The notes beneath the pieces were generated by a model. The model was not told where the DNA came from. It saw only the letters and a list, made by a program, of their open reading frames with translations, and searched no databases. Position numbers and translations under genes: made by a program. Below are positions 6,854 to 14,649 of a stretch of 64,000 nt of DNA, in pieces; within the stretch, counting starts at the first letter, position 1; each line of letters begins with the position of its first letter. Where the stretch lies: NCBI GenBank assembly GCA_031082285.1, contig JAVHLK010000002.1, positions 62,001-126,000 of the forward strand. The letters run 5' to 3'. This stretch comes from Desulfomonilaceae bacterium. Its GTDB lineage: Bacteria; Desulfobacterota; Desulfomonilia; Desulfomonilales; Desulfomonilaceae.

Positions 6854-7894
6854 TTACACTCTGCCGACGGCAGGCGTCGGTCTTATCCCATATTTGCGGA
6901 CCGTCTTTACCCACATTTCCACGTTTTCCTTCTTGACCTCGGGCCAGAGGTCGCACCCGGGCCAGACCGCATCGACTCCCGCGTCGATACAACCCTTGAT
7001 GACTCCCTCGACCTCAGACGCGTCCATGGTGCAGAATGTGCCGTACGGGTCGAAGTTGCCGAGCAAGATCACCTCGTCACCGATCTTTTTGCGTGTTTCC
7101 GCAAGGGTGTTTTTCTGATCGAAGCTCAGGGCGTCCGCACCGCAGTCGTTCATCAAGTCTACGATCAGGTCCGTACCCCCGCAGATATGCAGGATCTTTG
7201 GGGACTCGAGTTCGGCGAAAATCTTCCGGAGATAAGGCTGAATCAACTGCTTCCACATGCGCGGGGAAAGCAGATCGGTCCCGGATCCCATTTCTCGGAT
7301 GGTAATGTAATCCGTGCCCAAAGCCTGATATCGCTTGGCCACATCAATGACCACGTCAGTCATTTTCTCCATGAAGCCTTCTACTTTTTCCTTTTCCTTC
7401 TTGATGCCTTTGAGCAACACGTCGAGCTCGAAAACCTGGCCCCCCAGGGTGAAGGGACCCAGAACCCAGGAACCCACCGCATATTTCCCGTCGGCGATCA
7501 GTTTCTTGAACGCGTCTTCTACGACGGGCATCCTGGCCTTCGCGGCATAATCGGGGTCAATCTCGATGGATTCGTAGTTGTCCCACTTGCTGGGAACCGT
7601 TGGATAGAGAATGCCTTCGGCATCCGCGTACACCGTGCACCCGCGTCCCATTGCTTCGGGAATCGTGCACATGTCATAGGGGACCACGACCGAATCGAAT
7701 CCGTAGATGTCTGAGGACGTGGAAGCGGAATCCGCGAGGTAGTCGGGCGAACCGTGAACCTCGGCGAACCGTATTCCCATTTTGTCGATGGCCTGAATCG
7801 TTACCATGCCCATTCCGCTGAACACCGGCATGGTGTCGATGGGCTCGCGTTTGAAGAACCTCTTAACCCGTTCTCTGGGGGTCATTTCCGGCAT
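6854..7894 (-). CDS. MtaA-like (uroporphyrinogen decarboxylase family) corrinoid methyltransferase, Cys form
   Basis: A 346-residue protein of the UroD/MtaA/MtbA superfamily, which transfers methyl groups to or from a corrinoid protein via a zinc-activated thiol. Zinc ligands are visible as H236-x-C238 (ILHICGGT) and C314 (WPGCDLWP), the complete family set. It is directly upstream of the corrinoid protein gene (29 nt). ATG 7894 is used; an in-frame ATG at 7885 is possible. It is the Cys/His-complete counterpart of the selenoprotein at 9604-10644, also 346 residues. Whether it acts as substrate methyltransferase (MT1) or thiol methyltransferase (MT2) cannot be told from sequence. Confidence 0.9.
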   Translation of the reverse strand: MPEMTPRERVKRFFKREPIDTMPVFSGMGMVTIQAIDKMGIRFAEVHGSPDYLADSASTSSDIYGFDSVVVPYDMCTIPEAMGRGCTVYADAEGILYPTVPSKWDNYESIEIDPDYAAKARMPVVEDAFKKLIADGKYAVGSWVLGPFTLGGQVFELDVLLKGIKKEKEKVEGFMEKMTDVVIDVAKRYQALGTDYITIREMGSGTDLLSPRMWKQLIQPYLRKIFAELESPKILHICGGTDLIVDLMNDCGADALSFDQKNTLAETRKKIGDEVILLGNFDPYGTFCTMDASEVEGVIKGCIDAGVDAVWPGCDLWPEVKKENVEMWVKTVRKYGIRPTPAVGRV

Positions 7895-7984
7895 GAATCT
7901 GATCCTCTCGTTTTGTTGGTATGTCGGGAGACTCCATCGGATACGCGCCGCACCGGAGTCGTCATTCCCTGGTCGGACCCTGGT

Positions 7985-8932
7985 CTACATTCCCTTCAAT
8001 TGCTCCACGAAGTCCGGGAACAGTTTGTGCAAAGGATGCGTATCGATCTCGGGTAACCTCTTGGTCTCGGAAAATGCCAAGGTGGCGGTGAAGGCATCCG
8101 CCATGGCAACTGCGGGAAATATCCGCTCTGAGCCGGTCATGGGACCCGAAAAGATCATGTCGTGCCACAGCGTGGATGACAGAGCTTCCAGCGCGGCGTC
8201 TGCCGCGGTCCATCCCTTGGAGCCCCACATCTCTTTCGCGGCCTTCCACATGTACGAACCGTTGGAGGGCGCACTACCGCATGGGAATCCCCATTTCTCC
8301 TTAATGAGTTTGTTGGCGATCGAGCACATCGCGGTCGCGGGACCGTTCATCACCGACGTGTCCACAAAGATGCTCTCAAACTTAGCGCCGACCTTTTCAA
8401 TGGCATCGAGCAGCGTTTGAGTCCCGGAGATTCTTCCGGTAGGCATCTGGTCGGCCATGTCAAAAGCCACCAAGAGCACGTGTTTGACGCCGATGGAGGA
8501 GATCTCCCTGATCTCCGTTTCCAGGTCCTTTTCCCAAACCGTGAGGCTGTTGTAGAACATGCGGTCCAGAAGACCTTTTTCCGCGCAATAGGCCGCGGCC
8601 TCAATTTTGGGTTTCATGACCCACGCGTCAATGCAAAACGGCATGTCCGTTACGCCGACCACGAAGTCGATGTACCCCTTCAGTTCGTCACCCTTTGTGC
8701 CGACAATGTCGGCCATCACGGGACAGCCGGTTTCCCGGGCAAGCCTGTCGCAGGTCTGGAGGAGTTCTTGTGCGCGTTTCTCGTCAAACCCCTCCTTGCG
8801 CTTGCCCTCAAATATCTTGTCACCCTTCTGAAATATGGAAGGTACGATTACGGTGGGATATTGGCCCGTTTGGCCGCCGAATTTCACACCGCCGACCTCA
8901 CACACCTTCTGCTCGGTCTCAAATGTAAACAT
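7985..8932 (-). CDS. MtrH/MtgA-like methylcorrinoid:tetrahydro(methano)pterin/folate methyltransferase
   Basis: A 315-residue TIM-barrel protein of the MtrH family (pterin-binding methyltransferases). In bacteria, MtgA-type members move the methyl group from the corrinoid protein to tetrahydrofolate. The N-terminus FTFETEQKV-x-EVGGVKFGGQTGQYPTV and the FPCGSAPSNGSY and FVDTSVMNGPATA segments are family-typical. Start ATG 8932 has AAGGAG 5 nt upstream; the longer frame lacks conserved residues. It lies 90 nt upstream of the MtaA-like gene on the same strand. Its presence suggests methyl groups are fed into one-carbon metabolism (Wood-Ljungdahl direction) rather than to coenzyme M. Confidence 0.9.
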   Translation of the reverse strand: MFTFETEQKVCEVGGVKFGGQTGQYPTVIVPSIFQKGDKIFEGKRKEGFDEKRAQELLQTCDRLARETGCPVMADIVGTKGDELKGYIDFVVGVTDMPFCIDAWVMKPKIEAAAYCAEKGLLDRMFYNSLTVWEKDLETEIREISSIGVKHVLLVAFDMADQMPTGRISGTQTLLDAIEKVGAKFESIFVDTSVMNGPATAMCSIANKLIKEKWGFPCGSAPSNGSYMWKAAKEMWGSKGWTAADAALEALSSTLWHDMIFSGPMTGSERIFPAVAMADAFTATLAFSETKRLPEIDTHPLHKLFPDFVEQLKGM

Positions 8933-9195
8933 TCCAGCTCCTTGTCGAGGCGGGCGGTCCGGCGCACCGGTATCGTCCGCCGAATGTGACGGCTCACGGT
9001 GTTCGCCACAGTCCATGCCGAAGTTCGGAGGTCTCCGACGTTCCCCGGTGAATCCGCCCGCACCTCTTCGGCACGGGAGGATTCGGGGGATGCCGGAGTC
9101 ATGGCCTGGGAACCGTACACGAAGTATCGGTCGTATTTTTCCGGGTATCGCTGCGATTGCAGGACGACGGAGATCCGTCCGAGTCTATCGGAAGA

Positions 9196-9588
9196 CTATT
9201 CCTTTCGCCTCGTATGGGCGCCCGCCTCGGCTCTGGCGAGGTTGGCCTCCAGGTTGTCGAAATCGAAGCCCTTGTCCCGAAGCATCCGGATCGTTGTGGC
9301 AAGCTCGGGGGTGGGAGCCCGTTCCGCCATGGCGTCAATCAGCTCCTCGTACTGGGGTATGATGGATTCGAAGAGGAGATCGCCCTGAATGGCTATGGTG
9401 GGCAACACCTTACCCTTCATCTCGAGGAACTTGCCGATGCCTTCCTTGTTCTTTATGGACCATTCCTTGTACTCGATCACGTCCTGAATTTCTTTGGGCA
9501 AGGCCGCGATCGACTCCATCATGTAACCGCACGCCGCACATTGGACGCTGTCCAGGGTGAGCACGTCTATCTTGATGGTTTCCGACAT
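9196..9588 (-). CDS. Thioredoxin-like protein with C-terminal helical extension (Cys paralogue of the selenoprotein)
   Basis: A 130-residue protein with active site C17-A-A-C20, a conserved LPxxIxDxIEYxEWSIKN block and the cis-Pro region LPTIAIQGDLLFE. About 40 C-terminal residues beyond the fold are mostly helical and charged. It is the complete Cys homologue of the 90-residue selenoprotein at 1978-2250 and shows where the Sec belongs. Start ATG 9588 has GGAGG at 7 nt. It begins 15 nt after the true stop of the selenium-containing methyltransferase, so the two are almost certainly co-transcribed. It may reduce that enzyme's selenol or its substrate adduct; this is inference. Confidence 0.85.
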   Translation of the reverse strand: MSETIKIDVLTLDSVQCAACGYMMESIAALPKEIQDVIEYKEWSIKNKEGIGKFLEMKGKVLPTIAIQGDLLFESIIPQYEELIDAMAERAPTPELATTIRMLRDKGFDFDNLEANLARAEAGAHTRRKE

Positions 9589-9603
9589 GAGCCCACCTCC
9601 TTC

Positions 9604-10644
9604 TTACTTCTTCACCATGTGGTGCGGATACTTTGCGTAGTAGGTGTTGTACCACTCGACGGCCTCGATGGCTTGATCCATGTGTTCCACCGGAACATCG
9701 TAGGGCATGTCTCAGCCGGGTGCGAAGACGTAGCCCGTGCTGCCCCCTGCAGCGAGGGACACGATCGCGTCTTCGCGTGGAGACAGCAGACCAAGGGACA
9801 AGGCCAGGGTGAGTTTCAGGTTGCCGCCGAACCCCACCCCGTGTTTGAGGGCCACATCGCGCACGTAAGGCAGGTTCAGCTGTTCATCGATGGCAAAGCC
9901 GTCGGTCCCGACCTGGGCCACCTCCTCCAAACACTTGGTGGCATCGCCGCAGATGAAGAAGCTCGATACTTTGCCGGCCTTCTTCGTTGCCTGGATGGCG
10001 GGCTGCGTGGCCGGCGTGACGAACTCCCTGAACGTTTCCGGCTTGATCTGCGACGCGACCGGATCGGTTATGGCGATCACGTCGCAACCGATTTCCTCCG
10101 CGTATATCCGTGCGGCTTCTCCGGCCACTTCTCCCGAGAAATCTATGATCTCTTTGGCCAGAGCCTTGTTCTTGTACACATCCGTGAAGATGCGCACCCC
10201 GCGAAGATGACTCGCCAGTGTCAAAGGGCCGCACAGTATGCCATAAAGCGCCGTGTCCGGCAGAGCTTCCTTGACTTTCTTGCCGGCCTCGATGATGACC
10301 GGCCATCTGCCGTCCCCGGGGCCCGGAATCTTGATTCCCGATTCGGCCAAGGTCTTCTTATCCAACGGGTGTCCCGTGATCGAAGGCGGATTGTCCGGCC
10401 ACCATTTGTGTTCGCACCCCATGGATATGGCTTCCACAGTCAGGTCGAACAACAGAGGGATCCCATCGGCCTTGTATCTCTCGGCCGCAAAAATAACGCC
10501 CTTTGCAATCAAGTCCGGGTCCTTGAGAAACTTGTCGGCGGGCTCTCCAATCAGATAGGCGCTGTGGACACCCGAGTACGGGACCCACGGCACCTTTTCC
10601 GTCGGTAGGCCCTTAACGGCATTGATAACGTCCTGCTTTCCCAT
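9604..10644 (-). CDS. Selenocysteine-containing MtaA-like methyltransferase (in-frame UGA at 9712-9714 = Sec311)
   Basis: UroD/MtaA-superfamily methyltransferase. Translation from ATG 10644 (AGGAGG at 5 nt) gives 310 residues ending YVFAPG, then TGA, then 35 more in-frame residues beginning DMPYDVPVEHMDQAIEAV and a TAA stop at 9604-9606. In this family the last zinc ligand is a Cys in the pattern PGCDxxP. The paralogue at 6854-7894 has WPGCDLWP with C314, and both proteins become 346 residues long when TGA is read as Sec. The post-TGA residues match the family C-terminus (P-x-E-x-x-x-x-AIEAV). A SECIS-like hairpin lies at 9683-9697. The H-x-C motif is F230-I-C232, so the usual His ligand is Phe. 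Predicted role: methyl transfer through a zinc-bound or free selenolate; substrate unknown. Confidence 0.88.
9683..9697 (-). promoter_or_regulatory. Predicted bacterial SECIS hairpin (methyltransferase selenoprotein)
   Basis: On the mRNA strand UGUUCC and GGAACA form a perfect 6-bp stem closing a GGU triloop. Twenty nucleotides lie between the UGA and the first loop G, inside the window known for bacterial SECIS elements, and the loop starts with G. Confidence 0.65.
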
Positions 10645-11175
10645 TGAAACCTCCTGGGAGATGGGGGATGTGTGAGAGAGTGACTATGACCTGTTACCCG
10701 CTCGGATCGGCAACGCTTGCCCGGCCTCCTGTCCGGGAGTCCTATTTGCCGTCGGAGCATACAAAGCCTCTGAAATGTTCGGTCAAAGGTTTACCGAAGG
10801 TAAACGCACGTATCGGGCCAGAATGTATCGGGATCCGCTCAGGGATGATGTGAGTCATGCGGACTAAGTTGTTGTTAATGATGAGTCTAAAAGGGGTCGG
10901 GGATCCTGTCAAGGTCTAATAAACATCTATTAAAGTCTAGTTTGCCGCCTCCCCTTCTCCCATCCACCGAACCAAAAAGATCCGCTCAATAAGCCCCCTT
11001 CGTCCACCATCCCCACCCGAAGACATGCGTCAACCCCGCGTGTGAAAATCCATGCATAGGCTTCCCCCAAAAAAAGGAATGCAACGCACTGCCCCCGCGC
11101 TCCTCCCGAGACCCTTGCCGTTCGATCCCGGTCGGGCTCCCGGACACGAAGTAAACAAATAGACAATTCAAGCTC
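10645..11175. other. Non-coding leader and intergenic region between the regulator and the selenoprotein methyltransferase
   Basis: No convincing gene was seen in these 531 bases. The stretch holds a promoter (10884-10912) and, in the resulting long leader of about 230 nt, a perfect inverted repeat GTTTACC-GAA-GGTAAAC (10789-10805). I did not see a cobalamin-riboswitch B12 box (GCCACTG-like). Reading frames at 10930-11183 have no family features or SD and are treated as chance. Confidence 0.6.
10884..10912 (-). promoter_or_regulatory. Sigma-70-type promoter upstream of the selenoprotein methyltransferase
   Basis: Minus strand: TTGACA (-35, 10907-10912, perfect), 17 nt spacer, TAGACT (-10, 10884-10889, 4 of 6). 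It points at the gene starting at 10644 with a leader of roughly 230 nt. It probably drives the 9604-10644 and 9196-9588 genes and perhaps those beyond. Confidence 0.5.
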
Positions 11176-13590
11176 TTATGCAATATCTATCTTCCGCAAA
11201 TAGGCCGCCAGGTTGCGATCTCGGCGCGTCAGTCCCAACTTCCTGCGAATCGAGATCCGTTGCAGGCGAATCGTGTCCGGACTCTTTTCCAGGATGAACG
11301 CGATCTCATCGGTGGTCTTCCCCAAGCGTATCAGCTGGGCCACCTCACGCTCCTTTTCAGACAGTTTGAGGCTTGGGTCTTCGAGGTCCGGTTCCTTTTC
11401 TCTCGCCGCGCCTCCCATGAGTTCCTGGAGCATGAGCTTTGCGTGGCTCTCAACGAGGTTCGGCTTGTTCTTGGACTCCAACACGCGGTAGACGCGCTCC
11501 GTTATCCGTTGAGTCAAATCCATCACCACCTGTTCGCACGCTCGGACACGCTCTTCCTCGGCGTGCCTGAGCAGAGTGCTGAGCGCCGTATTCTTGTCCC
11601 GAAGCTCCTGACTCTTTGCGGTGAGCCTCTCTTCGAGGCGTTTGCGCTCGGTCAGATCGTGACACAGGCCCACGGTTCCGTACGGAGTACCCAAATCGTC
11701 CTTGAGGAGCGCGAACACGGAGAACGCGACGCCGAGACTCTGATCCCCTCGAACAAACTCGTATTCTCCCTTCCAGACGTCGCCGTCACGGAGCACGTCT
11801 CGCGAGGTCTGCTCCAATTGGTCTCCGGTTGTGTTCTGCGTGAGGATGTGAGCGGGTTGTCCGAGGATCTGTTCCTTGCGATATCCGAACATTCGTTCGC
11901 TGGCAGGGTTCCAGTCGATGATGTTGCCGTCGAGGTCGGTGACTATGATGGCTTCATCCATGTGTGAAAACACGTGACGGTATTGGTTGAGATGACGCTC
12001 CTCCCTGCGCATGGCCGTCACATCCTGAAAGAGAAAGCACACTCCGTCCCCGATCCTGCACAACCGGCACCGCAGCAGCACGCGATCGGGATCCTCGGCT
12101 CTCAATCGGAACCGGATCTCGAACTCGCCGTACTTGCCCGTGTCCAGGGCTTCGCACGCGTAACCCAAGAGTTGGTCTCGTGCCTCATCATCAACGAAGA
12201 TCTCCGGCAGACAGCGTCCCGACTGGAATTTCTCGTTCAGCCCCAGCAGTTTCCCTGCAGCCGGGTTCATTGCCGTGCACCTGAAATCCGCGACGGCGCC
12301 CTGAGCGACCCGCACGGGTCTCATGAGGATGAGAGGATGTGGAATGGAGTTGAGCGTCTTGGCTGAAATGGTCTCCGTGGAAACGGTGTCCGCCGTTCCG
12401 GGGTGCTCCTCACGGCCGGCCCCGACCACGGCGATCACCGCGATGTTTTCCGCAGAGCCTGCGTCCACGCGATCCATCACCAGGTGCACTATGGCCGGCC
12501 GGCCGGGTGTTCCCACCGGGGGAAGCGCCTCCTCGCCTCGGCCGGCGCCGCCGGCGACGCCTTCCAGCGTGTGCCGCCATCGCAGCGCAACTTCGGGGGG
12601 GAAGGGCAGATCGGTTATCTTGCGTCCTATCACATCGGCAAGGTCCAAAGAGAGCCCAAGTGCCTGATTGACTAAGGACAGGGCAGTGTCGGAAATCCTC
12701 AGAAAGCCCTTGGCGGGGAGGTACGTGTAGAGCCCCAGCACAGAGGATTGGTACAGCACCTGATATTCGCGGGATTGAAGACTCTCGTACGGATCATAGA
12801 ACAGGGACACGATTTGCCTGGCCTGACCGAGTTCGTCCGGAAGGACCAGGAGCGTCATCGAGAGAGTCACCACGTGATTGTCCGATCTCTTGATTCTGAC
12901 GCGCAGTTCCTTTCGGCCCAACTTGTTGGCCCATGCATCTTCGATCGCACAGAGAAAGGAACCGATGCTGTCGGCATCGGGGAGCAGATTCTGGACCCAT
13001 GCCTGGATGTGAGCCAGCTCCTCCACCGAGTACCCGGTAATTCTTTGGGCTTCCGCATTGCACGCCACAAAAAAACCGTCCCGTCGTATGCTGATCATGC
13101 CCACACTGTCCTGACGGTGCAGCAACGCGAGGAGCGCCTCGGTGCTCTTGCGAGCCATGGCCATGTTGCCGGCCACGCGCTGGGTGAGCTGCGCATAGTC
13201 TTCTCTGGCCTCGACCACCTCCCGGAGCTTTGCCACGCAAGAGATGAGGGGATCCGATCCCGAGGTATGACTGAGCAGGACCGGACGATAGTATCGCGGC
13301 AAATTGAGGCTGCTCCAGGAGAGCCCATGGTCCCCAATGACGATGATCTCGATTTCCGGGTTTATCTGCTTGATTCCCGTGATCAGCGACTTGAGATCCA
13401 TGCCGGTGGGTTTGAGATCGATGACCACGATGAGGTGATGCCTGGGCTGCGCGGCAAGGATCTCCAAGGCGCTCACTCCGTCGGGCGCGGTGGTTATGAC
13501 AAGAGAGTCCGATTCCGAGTGCAGTGCTTCCTGGAGAGTCAGGGATACCGAATCGGATCGGCCGATCCAGAGAAGGTTCTGACTAGACAT
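11176..13590 (-). CDS. Multi-PAS sensory regulator with C-terminal LuxR-type HTH
   Basis: An 804-residue cytoplasmic regulator with no transmembrane segment. Domains in order: a receiver-like N-terminus (about 1-125, with VVIDLKPTGMDL around the phospho-Asp position), three or four PAS-type segments (clear ones include the FFVACNAEAQRITGY region and AIIVTDLDGNIIDWNPASERMFGY), a coiled coil near SQELRDKNTALSTLL, and a LuxR/GerE HTH at the end (LSEKEREVAQLIRLGKTTDEIA). The start at 13590 is chosen over a further in-frame ATG at 13641 because AAGG precedes it at 6 nt and the receiver-like fold begins there. Its position upstream of the methyltransferase block suggests it controls that block in response to a small ligand, redox state or a phospho-signal. 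Confidence 0.85.
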   Translation of the reverse strand: MSSQNLLWIGRSDSVSLTLQEALHSESDSLVITTAPDGVSALEILAAQPRHHLIVVIDLKPTGMDLKSLITGIKQINPEIEIIVIGDHGLSWSSLNLPRYYRPVLLSHTSGSDPLISCVAKLREVVEAREDYAQLTQRVAGNMAMARKSTEALLALLHRQDSVGMISIRRDGFFVACNAEAQRITGYSVEELAHIQAWVQNLLPDADSIGSFLCAIEDAWANKLGRKELRVRIKRSDNHVVTLSMTLLVLPDELGQARQIVSLFYDPYESLQSREYQVLYQSSVLGLYTYLPAKGFLRISDTALSLVNQALGLSLDLADVIGRKITDLPFPPEVALRWRHTLEGVAGGAGRGEEALPPVGTPGRPAIVHLVMDRVDAGSAENIAVIAVVGAGREEHPGTADTVSTETISAKTLNSIPHPLILMRPVRVAQGAVADFRCTAMNPAAGKLLGLNEKFQSGRCLPEIFVDDEARDQLLGYACEALDTGKYGEFEIRFRLRAEDPDRVLLRCRLCRIGDGVCFLFQDVTAMRREERHLNQYRHVFSHMDEAIIVTDLDGNIIDWNPASERMFGYRKEQILGQPAHILTQNTTGDQLEQTSRDVLRDGDVWKGEYEFVRGDQSLGVAFSVFALLKDDLGTPYGTVGLCHDLTERKRLEERLTAKSQELRDKNTALSTLLRHAEEERVRACEQVVMDLTQRITERVYRVLESKNKPNLVESHAKLMLQELMGGAAREKEPDLEDPSLKLSEKEREVAQLIRLGKTTDEIAFILEKSPDTIRLQRISIRRKLGLTRRDRNLAAYLRKIDIA

Positions 13591-13693
13591 GCACACCTTC
13601 GAGGGTGAGATTTCATGATCGCGGCCTTGCAAGATTGACATCGCATTCAGCTCAATTTATCATAACACGTTTTATTTCTTTCGAGGTGCCGCG

Positions 13694-14221
13694 ATGGCCG
13701 AGACAGGCAAAATTCAGGTTTTCACCGGTGAGGGGAAGGGCAAGACCACAGCCGCCTTGGGGCTCGCATGGAGAGCCATAGGCCGTGGCCTGAAAGTCTT
13801 TATGGTTCAATTCTTGAAAGCGCCGGACACCTCTGGAGAACACTTCGCAGCTCACGCGTTTGCTCCCATGATGACCATCAAACCAATGGGCCGAAAAGGA
13901 TTCATTCGCAGACGCGGCTGCGAACCGCTCGATACGGTCATGGCCGAGCTCGCTCTGGAAGAGGCCCGTACTGCCATGCTGAGCGGCGAATACGACGTCA
14001 TCATCCTTGATGAGATAAACGTCGCAGTGAACCTGGGCATTATTGACGTGAAAGATCTCTTGGAGTTCATGGACGCAAAGCCTGAGAACATCGAACTCGT
14101 GCTCACCGGCCGGTATGCACACCCTGAGGTGGTGCTTCGGGCCGATGTAGTACTTGAGATGAGAAAGATCAAACATCACTTCGACGAGGGTGTCCCGGCC
14201 AGGGAGGGAATCGAGTACTGA
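13694..14221 (+). CDS. cobO: Cob(I)yrinic acid a,c-diamide / cob(I)alamin adenosyltransferase (CobA/CobO/BtuR type)
   Basis: A 175-residue ATP:corrinoid adenosyltransferase that makes the Co-C bond of adenosylcobalamin. The P-loop is G12-E-G-K-G-K-T-T19. Other signatures are DEINVAV (Walker B region), ELVLTGRYA and the C-terminal IKHHFDEGVPAREGIEY, so it is complete and of normal length. ATG 13694 follows GAGGTG by about 5 nt. It is divergent from the PAS regulator with only about 100 bp between the starts. The location supports corrinoid-centred metabolism. A degenerate paralogue lies at 24679-25170. Confidence 0.95.
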   Translation: MAETGKIQVFTGEGKGKTTAALGLAWRAIGRGLKVFMVQFLKAPDTSGEHFAAHAFAPMMTIKPMGRKGFIRRRGCEPLDTVMAELALEEARTAMLSGEYDVIILDEINVAVNLGIIDVKDLLEFMDAKPENIELVLTGRYAHPEVVLRADVVLEMRKIKHHFDEGVPAREGIEY

Positions 14222-14649
14222 TTCCGGGCACGGGCCGGCGGGGATGACCACACCCGCGCACAATCATCTGCTCGCACATTCGTAAAGGATCGTTAATCCC
14301 GTACGTTCGATAGTCTTGCGGGGAGGGGCTTGATGCGGGCCGACGTTCGGCCCCCTTGTTGCAGCCGGTGATTTATTTTGCAACACGGCGCCGGTTCGCT
14401 TCCAGAGTGAGTTGTTCCCTCACGGCCCTGTAGCGTATCAATGCGCGTGTTTTACAACGCGACACGTTGTTGGACAGGTCCAGGGGAGCTAAGGATCCGG
14501 AAGTCATCGGAATGGCAAGGAATTAACCCAGCCGATGGTTATGGCACGCTATTTGCTAAAAGCATTTCACGCGGCGCCCAAAACTACGGTCGGTTCACGC
14601 CGATCCAAGGGCGGACCAGACGCGAGAAATCAGAGAGGAGGACAGAATC
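14222..14649. other. Intergenic region with hairpin and sigma-54 promoter
   Basis: No gene supported in 428 bases. A short perfect hairpin GGGCCGA-CGT-TCGGCCC (14337-14353) lies about 115 nt after cobO and could end its transcript, although the following CCCTTGTT is only weakly T-rich. A sigma-54 promoter lies at 14542-14557 and a GAGAGGAGG SD precedes the ATG at 14650. Confidence 0.6.
14542..14557 (+). promoter_or_regulatory. Sigma-54 (RpoN) -24/-12 promoter
   Basis: TGGCACG, 4 nt, TTGCT: the GG (-24) and GC (-12) dinucleotides are separated by exactly 10 nt and every conserved position matches the RpoN consensus. It lies 93 nt upstream of the BON-like gene at 14650 and so implies control by an unidentified bacterial enhancer-binding protein. 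Confidence 0.75.

Noticed and set aside
5925-7118. 397-codon plus-strand frame over the corrinoid protein and MtaA-like genes
   Set aside because: It lies opposite the B12-binding gene with its intact DxHxxG motif; composition is that of a codon-bias shadow.
9712-9714. TGA as a true stop, i.e. a truncated methyltransferase or a pseudogene
   Set aside because: The downstream 35 codons are in frame, family-like, end in a normal stop and restore exact length equality with the paralogue, and a SECIS-like hairpin follows. A random nonsense mutation at the zinc-ligand codon is less likely.
9157-10608. 483-codon plus-strand frame opposite the selenoprotein methyltransferase
   Set aside because: It is antisense to a clear UroD-family protein. 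No recognisable motif or SD.
1-10912. Pyrrolysine (UAG) readthrough in the methyltransferase cluster
   Set aside because: No MttB/MtbB/MtmB-type gene is present, and I found no frame interrupted only by TAG that continues with family sequence.
10645-10912. Cobalamin riboswitch in the methyltransferase leader
   Set aside because: I saw no B12-box-like sequence; only a simple hairpin. Not claimed.
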